7,367 bases of DNA from CAZBBC01 sp964489835 (GTDB lineage Bacteria > Calditrichota > Calditrichia > JAJRVZ01), in contig CAZBBC010000197.1 in NCBI GenBank assembly GCA_964489835.1, positions 1 through 7,367 of the forward strand, given 5' to 3'. The notes under the pieces were generated by a model. The model made no database searches and had not been told where the DNA came from. It saw only the letters and a list, made by a program, of their open reading frames with translations. Within the stretch, counting starts at the first letter, position 1. Each line of letters opens with the position of its first letter. This document shows positions 1-6,215 of the stretch, in pieces. Made by a program: the position numbers and the translations under genes.

Positions 1-100
1 AGCATAAAGCTGCAAACAAAGAAAAGAAGTCCACGAATTATCCGTCGAAGCCGGATCAGGCCTCTGCATCTGTATTTACCTTCATATTATTTTATCGTCC

Positions 101-190
101 ATTGCCCTGAAAGGGCATAAGCAGTAACACAGGGCAACGCCCTGTGAATCTGGAATAATAAAGTCTAAGCCCTGAAGGGGCGTAAGCCTA
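101..190 (+). repeat. Left arm of inverted hairpin-rich repeat
   Basis: Three short GC-rich hairpins stand out in AT-rich DNA. They are GCCCTGAAAGGGC at 104-116 (5-bp stem, GAA loop), CACAGGGCAACGCCCTGTG at 128-146 (8-bp stem, AAC loop), and GCCCTGAAGGGGC at 169-181 (4 pairs plus a G-T wobble), followed by the tail GTAAGC. The same three hairpins occur in reverse order on the opposite strand at 298-376. From memory, similar GCCCTGAARGGGC and CAGGGCAACGCCCTG hairpins are dispersed in intergenic DNA of several environmental bacterial phyla. The function is unknown; it could be a small non-autonomous element or a structured RNA. Confidence 0.8.
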
Positions 191-289
191 ATCCCATATA
201 TAGCATTTATCAATAAGGTTTTATTTGTTCTTGGTGCTAAATTTTACATGTACATAAACTTTGATTATGACTGTGATATAATATTTCTT

Positions 290-379
290 TTGCTTTCGCC
301 CCTTCAGGGCTAATTTATAATATGGTTTTTATTCATAGGGCGTTGCCCTTTGCTTTTGCTATTGCCCCTTTGGGGCATT
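290..379 (-). repeat. Right arm of inverted hairpin-rich repeat
   Basis: Read on the minus strand this repeats the left arm. GCCCCTTCAGGGC at 298-310 is the exact reverse complement of 169-181. AGGGCGTTGCCCT at 337-349 is the exact reverse complement of 131-143. GCCCCTTTGGGGC at 364-376 corresponds to 104-116 with compensating changes that keep the stem paired. The outer edge to the middle AGGGC core is 27 bases in both arms, and the edge-to-edge spans are 78 and 79 bases. The arms are separated by about 116 bases of AT-rich sequence, so they could form one large cruciform or be the two ends of an element. Confidence 0.8.
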
Positions 380-446
380 TAAATAATTATCATACTCCTT
401 TGTATAAAAATTATTTCTCTATTATGCGAATGTATTTTCTTAACCA

Positions 447-509
447 GTAAAACTTTGCTAAAAAAACAAAGTTTTTTGCTAAAATAACAAAGTATTTGGC
501 TATAATAGT
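447..509 (+). repeat. Three-unit tandem array of about 21 bp ahead of ccmF
   Basis: Three degenerate direct units follow one another: 447-467, 468-488 and 489-509. Each contains TTTNGCTAWAA and starts with an A-rich or AAAGT block. By eye, units 2 and 3 agree at 16 of 21 positions and units 1 and 2 at 14 of 21. A two-unit version lies upstream of thyX (5056-5097), and the 14-mer GTAAAACTTTGCTA (447-460) recurs inverted at 3022-3035. A period of 21 bp is two helical turns, which would place the units on one face of the helix. Either an operator array or a dispersed repeat would fit. Confidence 0.6.
476..506 (+). promoter_or_regulatory. Possible promoter for ccmF
   Basis: A perfect TATAAT lies at 501-506 inside the third tandem unit, with TTGCTA at 476-481 as a weak -35 candidate. 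The 19-base spacing is longer than ideal. A second TATAAT at 509-514 overlaps the end of the array. If used, the transcript would have a leader of roughly 140 bases. In DNA this AT-rich the boxes may be chance. Confidence 0.25.
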
Positions 510-648
510 ATAATATCTCATAGGGCCCATTAAGTCTCCGCTTAAAAAAAATCAGAAAGATTTTGGTGTAGAGGGAATGATTCAGTAAATTTTACGCTTT
601 TTAAGTAATAAATAAAGATATATTAAACAATTGGAACACCTCTGAGTT

Positions 649-653
649 GGAGG
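649..653 (+). promoter_or_regulatory. Shine-Dalgarno site that fixes the ccmF start
   Basis: GGAGG sits five bases before ATG 659, which is close to ideal spacing. The longest open frame could begin at TTG 647, but that codon directly abuts the GGAGG, so it cannot use it and has no purine-rich site of its own. ATG 659 is therefore the better start. Confidence 0.85.
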
Positions 654-658
654 ACTTA

Positions 659-2905
659 ATGGATATAGGCTCTTTTGCAGTTGTAATCGGATTTACGGCA
701 ACGATCATATCCTTACTGGGTTATTATCTCTCTGCCCGGAAGGAAACAAATATAGACCCAAATAAGAAAAATGAGAAAAACAAACGCCCAAATTTTTTCC
801 TCGATTTGGGTCGTCTTGGTTATTATATAATGACTATATCTGTTCTCATTGCCAGTATATATTTATATTATTTAATTCTTGATCACCAGTTTCAGATAAA
901 ATATGTATACCAGTATAGCTCTAAAGATCTCTCTCTGGGACTGTTAATATCAACTTTCTGGGCCGGACAGGAAGGATCATTTTTACTATGGACATTGCTG
1001 ACTGCCATCTCTGGTGTCTTTTTTCTTAGATATGCCGGAATGCACGAAGCAAAAGCAATGGTTTTTCTTAATGTAATCATGGGTTTTTTCCTGGCCATAT
1101 TGCTCAAAGCCAGCCCCTTTCTGACTTTATCTCGGGTGCCCGTGGATGGTGCCGGACTTAATCCACTCCTACAGAATTTCTGGATGATTATTCACCCGCC
1201 CATATTGTTTGTTGGTTATGCAGCGAGTGCTTTTCCATTGATTTTAGCGTTGGCTGCTTTATGGAGAAAAGATTATGACGGATGGATCAAGCCGGCCTTT
1301 CCCTGGACAATATTTTCTGCGTTGACTTTAGGTGCCGGCATCATATTGGGTGCCTTCTGGGCCTATGAAACGCTCGGCTGGGGTGGATACTGGGGTTGGG
1401 ATCCGGTTGAAAATTCCTCATTGATTCCCTGGCTAACCATCTTAGCCCTTATACATGGTCTCCTGTTACAAAGGAGAAATGGAACTTTACGCAAAACTAA
1501 TTTTGTTCTGGCAATTATTTCTTTTGTACTGGTTCTATATGCGACTTTTCTTACCCGAAGTGGTATTCTTGAAGATTTCTCAGTTCACTCATTTCAGAAC
1601 CTCGGATTAAGTTCATTTCTGATTTTTTTTATGGTGAGCATATTGGTTATCGGTTTGGGTCTGTTTTTTCGAAGCGTATCCGAAATTTCAAAAAAACCGG
1701 TCGATCGGAATACAATAAACAGGGAAACCGGATTGACCGCCAGCCTGTTCGTATTTGGGGCGGCGGCTTTTCTTACCTTTATAGGTACGTCATCCCCAAT
1801 AATTACCGGTTTACTGGGGAAACCATCACAAGTCGATATTTCTTTTTATGACCGCGTCAATCTGCCGGTTGGTGTTCTTATGGCGATTTTGCTCGGTATC
1901 ACTCCTTTTCTTTTATGGATAGAAAAAGATCTGAAATTGCTTCCCCGGCGGTTCCTGCTTCCTGTGGTAATTGCCGTTGTTTCGACGATCGTGACCATTT
2001 GGTTTGGTAATCTCGAGGTCAGTGAAATTATTTTTATTTTCGCTGCTTATTTTGCGCTTTGGGCAAATGTAATTGTCTTATACCGGCAGTGGATAATCAG
2101 CTGGCGAAATATTGCCGGACCACTCTCTCATTTTGGTGTTGGAATACTATTCGTCGCGATTATTATTTCCGGAAATTATGCCAAAAGTGAACGGGTGATC
2201 CTGGAAGTCGGGCAATCAAAAGAAGTTTTGAATCACCGTGTAACTTATAAAGGGCTGCGCCCGATGGATGATGGTAAAAATATTCTGGAGATCCAGGTTG
2301 ATAGTGAAAGCCAATCCTATATCGCTGAGCCCAGATTGTTTTTAACCCGTAACCAGGAAGTGATGCGTGAACCGGATGTGAATTCAGGTATTATCACGGA
2401 TATCTATATATCACCCTTAGAGCGCCGGCCTGCCTCTAATCATAATCATGGCACACGGATGTCGATCGTTAAAGGTGAATCAAAAGAAATTGGGGGTTTT
2501 ACCGTTACTTTTACTGGTTTTCAAATGACACCACATCAGGATGGTAATGCCTTTAATGTGGGTGCCGTGCTGAATATTAAAAAAGAAAAATTCGAGCACA
2601 CGGTAACGCCGATTTTAATCATGGGTGCGCAAGGTAAAAGGGTGGAACCTGGCATTATACCGGCAGAAAATTCATATGGAAAAGAAATAAAGGTGACCCT
2701 TAATGGACTCGATGCCGATAAAAAACGGGTTGATTTGGTATTTGAAGGTCTCAGTACCGAAAAAATTGAAGCGCATATACAAAGCGAACAATTGATCGTA
2801 GAATTCAGTAAAAAACCATTTATGTCTATTCTGTGGTTGGGAACGGTTATCATAATCGTCGGTACATTGATAGCATTCATCCAGCGGATAAAAGTAGCTT
2901 CCTAA
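659..2905 (+). CDS. ccmF: CcmF-type cytochrome c haem lyase subunit
   Basis: This is an integral membrane protein of the CcmF/NrfE/CcsA haem-handling superfamily, which in system I maturation attaches haem delivered by CcmE to apocytochrome c on the periplasmic side. Numbering is from ATG 659 (748 aa). Visible hallmarks are WAGQEGS (101-107), HPP (179-181), the tryptophan-rich WWD motif with WGWDPVEN (245-252), TRSG (299-302) and VHSF (309-312). Histidines 179, 266, 310 and 491 match by context the four haem-related histidines of E. coli CcmF. About fifteen hydrophobic segments can be counted, the last at about 722-742 after a soluble domain of about 215 residues (507-721). E. coli CcmF is about 650 aa, and the extra length lies mostly in that soluble domain. 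No other ccm gene is in the window. A nitrite-reductase-specific NrfE role is possible but less likely. Confidence 0.93.
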   Translation: MDIGSFAVVIGFTATIISLLGYYLSARKETNIDPNKKNEKNKRPNFFLDLGRLGYYIMTISVLIASIYLYYLILDHQFQIKYVYQYSSKDLSLGLLISTFWAGQEGSFLLWTLLTAISGVFFLRYAGMHEAKAMVFLNVIMGFFLAILLKASPFLTLSRVPVDGAGLNPLLQNFWMIIHPPILFVGYAASAFPLILALAALWRKDYDGWIKPAFPWTIFSALTLGAGIILGAFWAYETLGWGGYWGWDPVENSSLIPWLTILALIHGLLLQRRNGTLRKTNFVLAIISFVLVLYATFLTRSGILEDFSVHSFQNLGLSSFLIFFMVSILVIGLGLFFRSVSEISKKPVDRNTINRETGLTASLFVFGAAAFLTFIGTSSPIITGLLGKPSQVDISFYDRVNLPVGVLMAILLGITPFLLWIEKDLKLLPRRFLLPVVIAVVSTIVTIWFGNLEVSEIIFIFAAYFALWANVIVLYRQWIISWRNIAGPLSHFGVGILFVAIIISGNYAKSERVILEVGQSKEVLNHRVTYKGLRPMDDGKNILEIQVDSESQSYIAEPRLFLTRNQEVMREPDVNSGIITDIYISPLERRPASNHNHGTRMSIVKGESKEIGGFTVTFTGFQMTPHQDGNAFNVGAVLNIKKEKFEHTVTPILIMGAQGKRVEPGIIPAENSYGKEIKVTLNGLDADKKRVDLVFEGLSTEKIEAHIQSEQLIVEFSKKPFMSILWLGTVIIIVGTLIAFIQRIKVAS

Positions 2906-2910
2906 ATTAC

Positions 2911-3012
2911 AAGCGATTGCTTCGTCCCGTCTGCGCCGGGCAGGCTGCTCATTCTTCGTGACTCGCAATGACGGTATCATTGTCGTCATTGCGAGCGCTA
3001 GCGAAGCAATCT
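2911..3012. repeat. Palindromic interspersed repeat after ccmF
   Basis: Two nested perfect stems are visible. The outer stem is GATTGCTTCG (2915-2924) with CGAAGCAATC (3002-3011), and the inner stem is CTCGCAATGACG (2962-2973) with CGTCATTGCGAG (2984-2995) around a 10-base loop. The wording (gattgcttcgt...cgcaatgacg / cgtcattgcgag...cgaagcaatc) is, from memory, a MITE-like repeat seen between genes in many bacterial phyla. The left arm carries about 37 bases between the two stems and the right arm only six, so the copy is asymmetric. It begins ten bases after the ccmF stop and may act as a 3' stem-loop, although no T-run follows. Confidence 0.85.
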
Positions 3013-3021
3013 GCCCTAGAA

Positions 3022-3074
3022 TAGCAAAGTTTTACCTGTAAAAACATAACTTTTTCACACCGTTACATTGAAAC
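3022..3074. repeat. Shared intergenic motifs ahead of the 586-aa gene
   Basis: TAGCAAAGTTTTAC (3022-3035) is the exact reverse complement of GTAAAACTTTGCTA at 447-460 upstream of ccmF. CCGTTACATTG followed by AAAC (3060-3074) matches CCGTTACATTG-TG-AAAC at 5046-5062 upstream of thyX. The rest of this 241-base gap is AT-rich, with TATAAT at 3084-3089 lacking a properly spaced -35 box. Confidence 0.55.
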
Positions 3075-3120
3075 CTTTCTCTATATAATTCGTCTCTCTA
3101 GTATAAAATACAGAAACCTG

Positions 3121-3149
3121 TGGAGTGATAACATGGGGGATTTATAATG
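3121..3149 (+). promoter_or_regulatory. Ribosome entry site with a possible 4-codon leader frame
   Basis: GGGGGA (3135-3140) lies six bases before ATG 3147 and is the likely Shine-Dalgarno site for the 586-aa protein. Upstream, TGGAGTG (3121-3127) precedes ATG 3133 at good distance. That ATG opens a frame reading M-G-D-L-stop, whose TAA (3145-3147) overlaps the main ATG by one base (TAATG). This could couple translation or simply be chance in a G-rich ribosome site. Confidence 0.4.
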
Positions 3150-4907
3150 AAAATTTTAAGCGCATATATTTTTATGATACCTTTGCTGATTTTATCTACT
3201 TCATTATCTGCCCAGGATGAGAGACTGGTGGAATTATCCGGGTTTTATGCTGAAGAAATTCAAATTGCCGGTTTTACACTTGATTCTGATCAAACGATAT
3301 CTATTGAGGCCGCGACTATATCACCGCGGCGTAACTATCGTGAATTTCATTTTACATACGCCTGGATTTTGAAGTCGGATTCCAGGGAGATTGTATGGGA
3401 ACTTAAAGAAGCCGAACTGGAAGACAGGGTTCGCTATAAAGCTACTTATACGGATGAAAAAAAACTGGCGGCCGGTACCTACGAGGTTTACTATTCCACC
3501 TATCCCCATTTTAACTTTAATGATGATGTTTATTTTCATTGGGGAGCCAGAGGTTTTTTCTCCGGAATCTTCAATGCTCTATTTGATGAGGATGACGATG
3601 ATGATCAATACAAGTTTTTCGAGGATCTCTACGATGAACTTTATTTTTATGTGGAAGGGAAGGGAACGGCTCTTTCAGCGGAGGATATTGAGAATCAACA
3701 AACGGTTGTAAAAAAGAAGGCATTTATATCTTTTACATCCCTAAGAGATGATCAATTGGAAGAACAAATTTTTAAGGTAATTGCACCGGTGCAATTACAT
3801 ATCTATGCGCTGGGAGAAGCACGAAGAGACGGAGAATATGATTTTGGTGCGATCATCAACCTGAAGACCCGGGAACGTGTATGGCGGCTTTCATATCGTG
3901 ACTCCGAAGATGCCGGTGGTGCAAGAAAGAATCGCCTCTCTCGTCAGGTCATTCAACTGGAACCGGGAATATACCAAGCGATTTATGTAACCGATGACTC
4001 TCATTCTTATCGACGCTGGAATTCTGCCCCGCCTTTTGATCCTTTATTTTGGGGGATGACTGTTTGGGTTGAATCTCCGGGCACAGAATCAACCATCGCC
4101 AAGCTTGATACAGCCGATGAACTCATCCAGGCCTCCATTGTAAAATTGACGGAAGTGCGGGACGAGCAATTTTTATTTCAGGGATTTACGCTTAAAAAAG
4201 CCCTGGATCTTCATATTTATGCTTTGGGTGAAGGAAGAGATGGTGATATGTATGACTATGGCTGGATTATCGATAGCAAAACACGGGAAAAAGTGTGGGA
4301 GATGAAATATCGCGACACGGAACCGGGTGGAGGGAGCCATAAGAACAGGTTGTTTGATAGTATTGTCCGACTGGAACCGGGAAATTATCTTGTTTATTAC
4401 ATGACAGATGACTCCCATGCTTACCGGGACTGGAATGAATCACCGCCATATGATAAAAAAAGTTGGGGGATATCTATTTCGGTTATGGACGAGAATTATC
4501 GCGAAGGGGACGTGATTGACTATATAGAAGAGGAGGATCCCTCTATTCTGGCCCGCTTGGTCAGAATCCGCGATGATGAACGGAAAAAGTCCCGCTTTAC
4601 CCTCGTCAAAGATGGTCTTGTTCAAATCTATGCCCTTGGTGAAGGATCGCATGGCGAAATGTACGATTATGCCTGGATCGAGAACGTTAACACCGGGCGC
4701 GTGGTTTGGGAGATGACCTACCGAAAAACGGAGCGGGCGGGCGGCGCGAAAAAGAACCGCCTTTTTGATGATTGCATACGTCTGGAAGCTGGCGAGTATG
4801 TTGTTTACTATGAATCAGATGATTCACATGCGTTTAATGATTGGAATGCGCGGCCACCCCATGATCCGTTTAATTGGGGAATAACAGTTTCGCTTGTTGA
4901 AGAATAA
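3147..4907 (+). CDS. Secreted protein with four tandem ~137-aa repeats, function unknown
   Basis: I do not recognise the family. The 586-aa product starts with a clear signal peptide (hydrophobic core about 7-20, likely cleavage after LSA at residue 22). There is no lipobox cysteine, no further membrane segment and no visible C-terminal sorting domain, so it should be periplasmic or exported. The rest is four copies of one unit with a spacing of about 137 residues: about 27-170, 192-309, 331-447 and 468-584. Copies 2-4 share IYALGE, an R-x-x-VW strand, YR-x-[ST]E-x-[AG]GG, KNRL, LE-x-G-x-Y and [TS]DDSH-x-[YF]-x-x-WN-x-x-PP followed by WG. Copy 1 keeps only the skeleton (YAW, IVWE, AAGTYEVYY) and has an acidic run at 147-153. 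The strand-like pattern suggests a beta-sandwich, which is inference. There is one cysteine (543), so no disulfides. It is probably a single-gene transcript: flanked by spacers of 241 and 315 bases and ended by the terminator at 5004. Confidence 0.9.
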   Translation: MKILSAYIFMIPLLILSTSLSAQDERLVELSGFYAEEIQIAGFTLDSDQTISIEAATISPRRNYREFHFTYAWILKSDSREIVWELKEAELEDRVRYKATYTDEKKLAAGTYEVYYSTYPHFNFNDDVYFHWGARGFFSGIFNALFDEDDDDDQYKFFEDLYDELYFYVEGKGTALSAEDIENQQTVVKKKAFISFTSLRDDQLEEQIFKVIAPVQLHIYALGEARRDGEYDFGAIINLKTRERVWRLSYRDSEDAGGARKNRLSRQVIQLEPGIYQAIYVTDDSHSYRRWNSAPPFDPLFWGMTVWVESPGTESTIAKLDTADELIQASIVKLTEVRDEQFLFQGFTLKKALDLHIYALGEGRDGDMYDYGWIIDSKTREKVWEMKYRDTEPGGGSHKNRLFDSIVRLEPGNYLVYYMTDDSHAYRDWNESPPYDKKSWGISISVMDENYREGDVIDYIEEEDPSILARLVRIRDDERKKSRFTLVKDGLVQIYALGEGSHGEMYDYAWIENVNTGRVVWEMTYRKTERAGGAKKNRLFDDCIRLEAGEYVVYYESDDSHAFNDWNARPPHDPFNWGITVSLVEE

Positions 4908-5003
4908 ATATATAAATAAAATGACAGTGGCAGGATCGGTACCAATAATATAGTCAACACAATATTATACTTACTTTTTGCTTGTACGAAAAACTATCCT
5001 CCT

Positions 5004-5039
5004 TTCCCCCTCTCTTGAGAAGAGAGGGGGAATTTTTTT
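5004..5039 (+). terminator. Strong intrinsic terminator
   Basis: A perfect 13-bp stem, TTCCCCCTCTCTT (5004-5016) with AAGAGAGGGGGAA (5020-5032), closes on a GAG loop. Seven Ts (5033-5039) follow immediately. The T-run is only on the plus-strand side, so it should end transcription of the 586-aa gene about 130 bases after its stop codon. A similar CCCCTCTC/GAGAGGGG hairpin also occurs in dispersed repeats of some genomes, so the element may have been recruited. Confidence 0.85.
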
Positions 5040-5045
5040 CTGTAT

Positions 5046-5097
5046 CCGTTACATTGTGAAACTTGGCTAAAATCGAAAAGTTTTTAGTCATAATAGC
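5046..5097 (+). repeat. Two-unit copy of the 21-bp-period motif ahead of thyX
   Basis: CCGTTACATTG (5046-5056) leads into two 21-base units. Unit 5056-5076 contains AAACTTGGCTAAAA and matches the first unit of the array before ccmF (447-467) at 16 of 21 positions. Unit 5077-5097 contains AAAGTTTTTAG and CATAATAGC and matches the third unit there (489-509) at 16 of 21. The order and phasing of the units are the same at both loci, so this is one element present twice rather than shared AT-richness alone. Confidence 0.6.
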
Positions 5098-5159
5098 ATA
5101 AAAATTATATTACAAGTTGAGTAAAAATTTTCGTAAAATAAAGGTCAAAATAAATTAAG

Positions 5160-5173
5160 AGATGATTTCATCT
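5160..5173. promoter_or_regulatory. Short palindrome upstream of thyX
   Basis: AGATGATTTCATCT is a 6+2+6 inverted repeat ending 49 bases before the thyX start. The two-base centre is too tight for a good RNA hairpin, so if functional it would be a DNA-binding site for a dimeric regulator. One isolated short palindrome in AT-rich DNA is weak evidence. Confidence 0.2.
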
Positions 5174-5222
5174 GAATAATTAATCTCATTAAGATCAACG
5201 GTTATCAATCAAAGGGAAAATA

Positions 5223-6155
5223 ATGGAGCAAAATGCAGAAAATCTTGAACGACCACGTGTAGAAGCAATGGAAAAGATTCTGGGGAAACCGTTTAAGGTT
5301 CTTGATGATGGATTTGTTCGTGTGGTCGATTATTTAGGAACAGACTCGTCAATCGTGCAGGCGGCAAGAGTATCTTATGGAAAAGGTACAAAAAAGATGC
5401 GCCAGGATCGTGGTTTGATCCGTTATCTGCTTCGTCACCGCCATACAACACCCTTCGAGATGTGTGAAATAAAAATGCATGTTCGTGTCCCAATGGATTG
5501 CTGGCGACAGTGGATCCGGCATCGGACGGCAAGTATAAATGAATATTCCACGCGCTATTCGGTTGCTATCGATGCCACCCAAACAACCGAACCCGATCAA
5601 TGGCGATTACAAGCCGTTCAAAACAGACAGGGAAGTGAAGGACAACTAGATATTGAAAAAGGGAAAAAACTGACTAAGCAGGAACGTGAATTACAGGATC
5701 TCTCTCGCCAGATATATAATAAACGGCTGGAATTAGGTGTTGCCCGGGAACAAGCCCGAAAAGATTTGATGTTGTCGACCTACACGGAAGCCTATTGGAA
5801 AATCGATCTACATAACTTGTTACATTTTCTTGAATTGCGGATGGCTCAAAATGCCCAATATGAAATCCGTTGCTATGCCGATGTCATCGGTTATGAAATT
5901 GTCAGCCGTTGGTGTCCAATGGCCTGGGAATCTTTTCTTGATTATCATGTACATTCACTGGAACTCTCAGCGCTGGAACAGGAAGTGATTAAAAAAATTT
6001 CTACCGGTAATTTAGCCGAAGCCGTTGCAGTGGCAGAGGGTTTTGATTGGATCAAAATCGAAGATGGAAAGCTCAAGGATAATATTGAACGGGCAGAGTT
6101 AGAAGAAAAACTGGAGTTATTGGAATTACCTATCCCATGGCGGGAACTGAAATAG
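5223..6155 (+). CDS. thyX: Flavin-dependent thymidylate synthase ThyX
   Basis: This cytoplasmic enzyme makes dTMP from dUMP using methylene-tetrahydrofolate, FAD and NADPH, unlike ThyA. The diagnostic ThyX signature RHRx5NExSxR is intact as RHRTASINEYSTR (residues 99-111). Other family blocks are RHRHTTPFE (71-79) and the late block from LHNLLHFLELR to AQNAQYEIR (196-216), which supplies nucleotide-binding arginines in the family. At 310 aa it is longer than compact ThyX proteins of about 220-250 aa. An N-terminal extension of about 25 residues and a C-terminal tail after about residue 240 make up the difference, as in the longer bacterial subgroup. AAGGG six bases before ATG 5223 supports the start. 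The gene has its own upstream region behind a terminator and is followed by nadA after 60 bases. No ThyA is present in the window. The assignment is secure. Confidence 0.96.
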   Translation: MEQNAENLERPRVEAMEKILGKPFKVLDDGFVRVVDYLGTDSSIVQAARVSYGKGTKKMRQDRGLIRYLLRHRHTTPFEMCEIKMHVRVPMDCWRQWIRHRTASINEYSTRYSVAIDATQTTEPDQWRLQAVQNRQGSEGQLDIEKGKKLTKQERELQDLSRQIYNKRLELGVAREQARKDLMLSTYTEAYWKIDLHNLLHFLELRMAQNAQYEIRCYADVIGYEIVSRWCPMAWESFLDYHVHSLELSALEQEVIKKISTGNLAEAVAVAEGFDWIKIEDGKLKDNIERAELEEKLELLELPIPWRELK

Positions 6156-6215
6156 ACTTGGTTAGTAAACCCAGGGATATCAGTCTGTATGTTTATTATT
6201 TAAGATGGAGAAAAC

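Larger units (their letters stand above)
1..658. other. Gene-free region upstream of ccmF
   Basis: No convincing gene is visible here. The three plus frames open at the left edge all close by about position 127 (stops at 108-110, 118-120 and 125-127) and none gives a recognisable C-terminus. A short minus-strand frame from about 69 to the edge is also unrecognised. The region is dominated by non-coding structure: two mirror-image arms of hairpin-rich repeat at about 101-190 and 290-379, an AT-rich spacer between them, and a 21-bp-period tandem array at 447-509 with a possible promoter. The last 130 bases before ccmF are A-rich leader without other obvious structure. Confidence 0.7.
4908..5222. 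other. Intergenic region between the repeat protein and thyX
   Basis: No gene is seen in these 315 bases. The first 95 are AT-rich with only a weak all-AT inverted repeat near 4945-4967. They are followed by a strong terminator (5004-5039), the shared CCGTTACATTG motif with two 21-bp units (5046-5097), and a short palindrome (5160-5173). The thyX Shine-Dalgarno AAGGG ends at 5216, six bases before ATG 5223. No well-spaced promoter boxes were found, although transcription of thyX must restart here if the terminator is efficient. Confidence 0.7.

Noticed and set aside
1..110. 3' end of an upstream gene reading in from the left edge
   Set aside because: The plus frames stop at 108-110, 118-120 and 125-127, inside or next to the first repeat hairpins, and none resembles a protein C-terminus. 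The stretch may be another dispersed repeat fragment, but I cannot show it.
101..379. CRISPR array
   Set aside because: The GC-rich hairpins alternate in sequence and orientation, with irregular spacing. There are no identical direct repeats with uniform spacers.
892..1107. Minus-strand open frame of 71 codons inside ccmF
   Set aside because: It lies wholly within the conserved WAGQEGS/membrane part of ccmF and its translation has no recognisable features.
2536..2989. Two minus-strand open frames of about 105-114 codons over the 3' end of ccmF
   Set aside because: They overlap the ccmF soluble domain and final helix; one runs into the palindromic repeat. No ribosome site or family signal supports them.
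3068..3089. Promoter from TTGAAA (3068-3073) and TATAAT (3084-3089)
   Set aside because: The spacing is only ten bases, too short for a sigma-70-type promoter.
3391..3711. Plus-strand 106-codon frame inside the repeat protein
   Set aside because: It is a shifted reading of the real gene; the GAT-rich acidic stretch becomes a Met-rich run, a typical artefact.
4945..4967. Stem-loop just after the 586-aa gene as a terminator
   Set aside because: The stem is about seven A-T pairs with a loop of about ten bases and no T-run; the perfect GC-rich hairpin at 5004-5039 is far better.
5054..5062. CRP/FNR-type site suggested by TTGTGA before thyX
   Set aside because: There is no matching TCACAA half at the required distance.
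6156..6215. NAD-sensing riboswitch or NrtR/NiaR operator before nadA
   Set aside because: The 60-base gap shows no clear paired structure or inverted repeat beyond the ribosome site.
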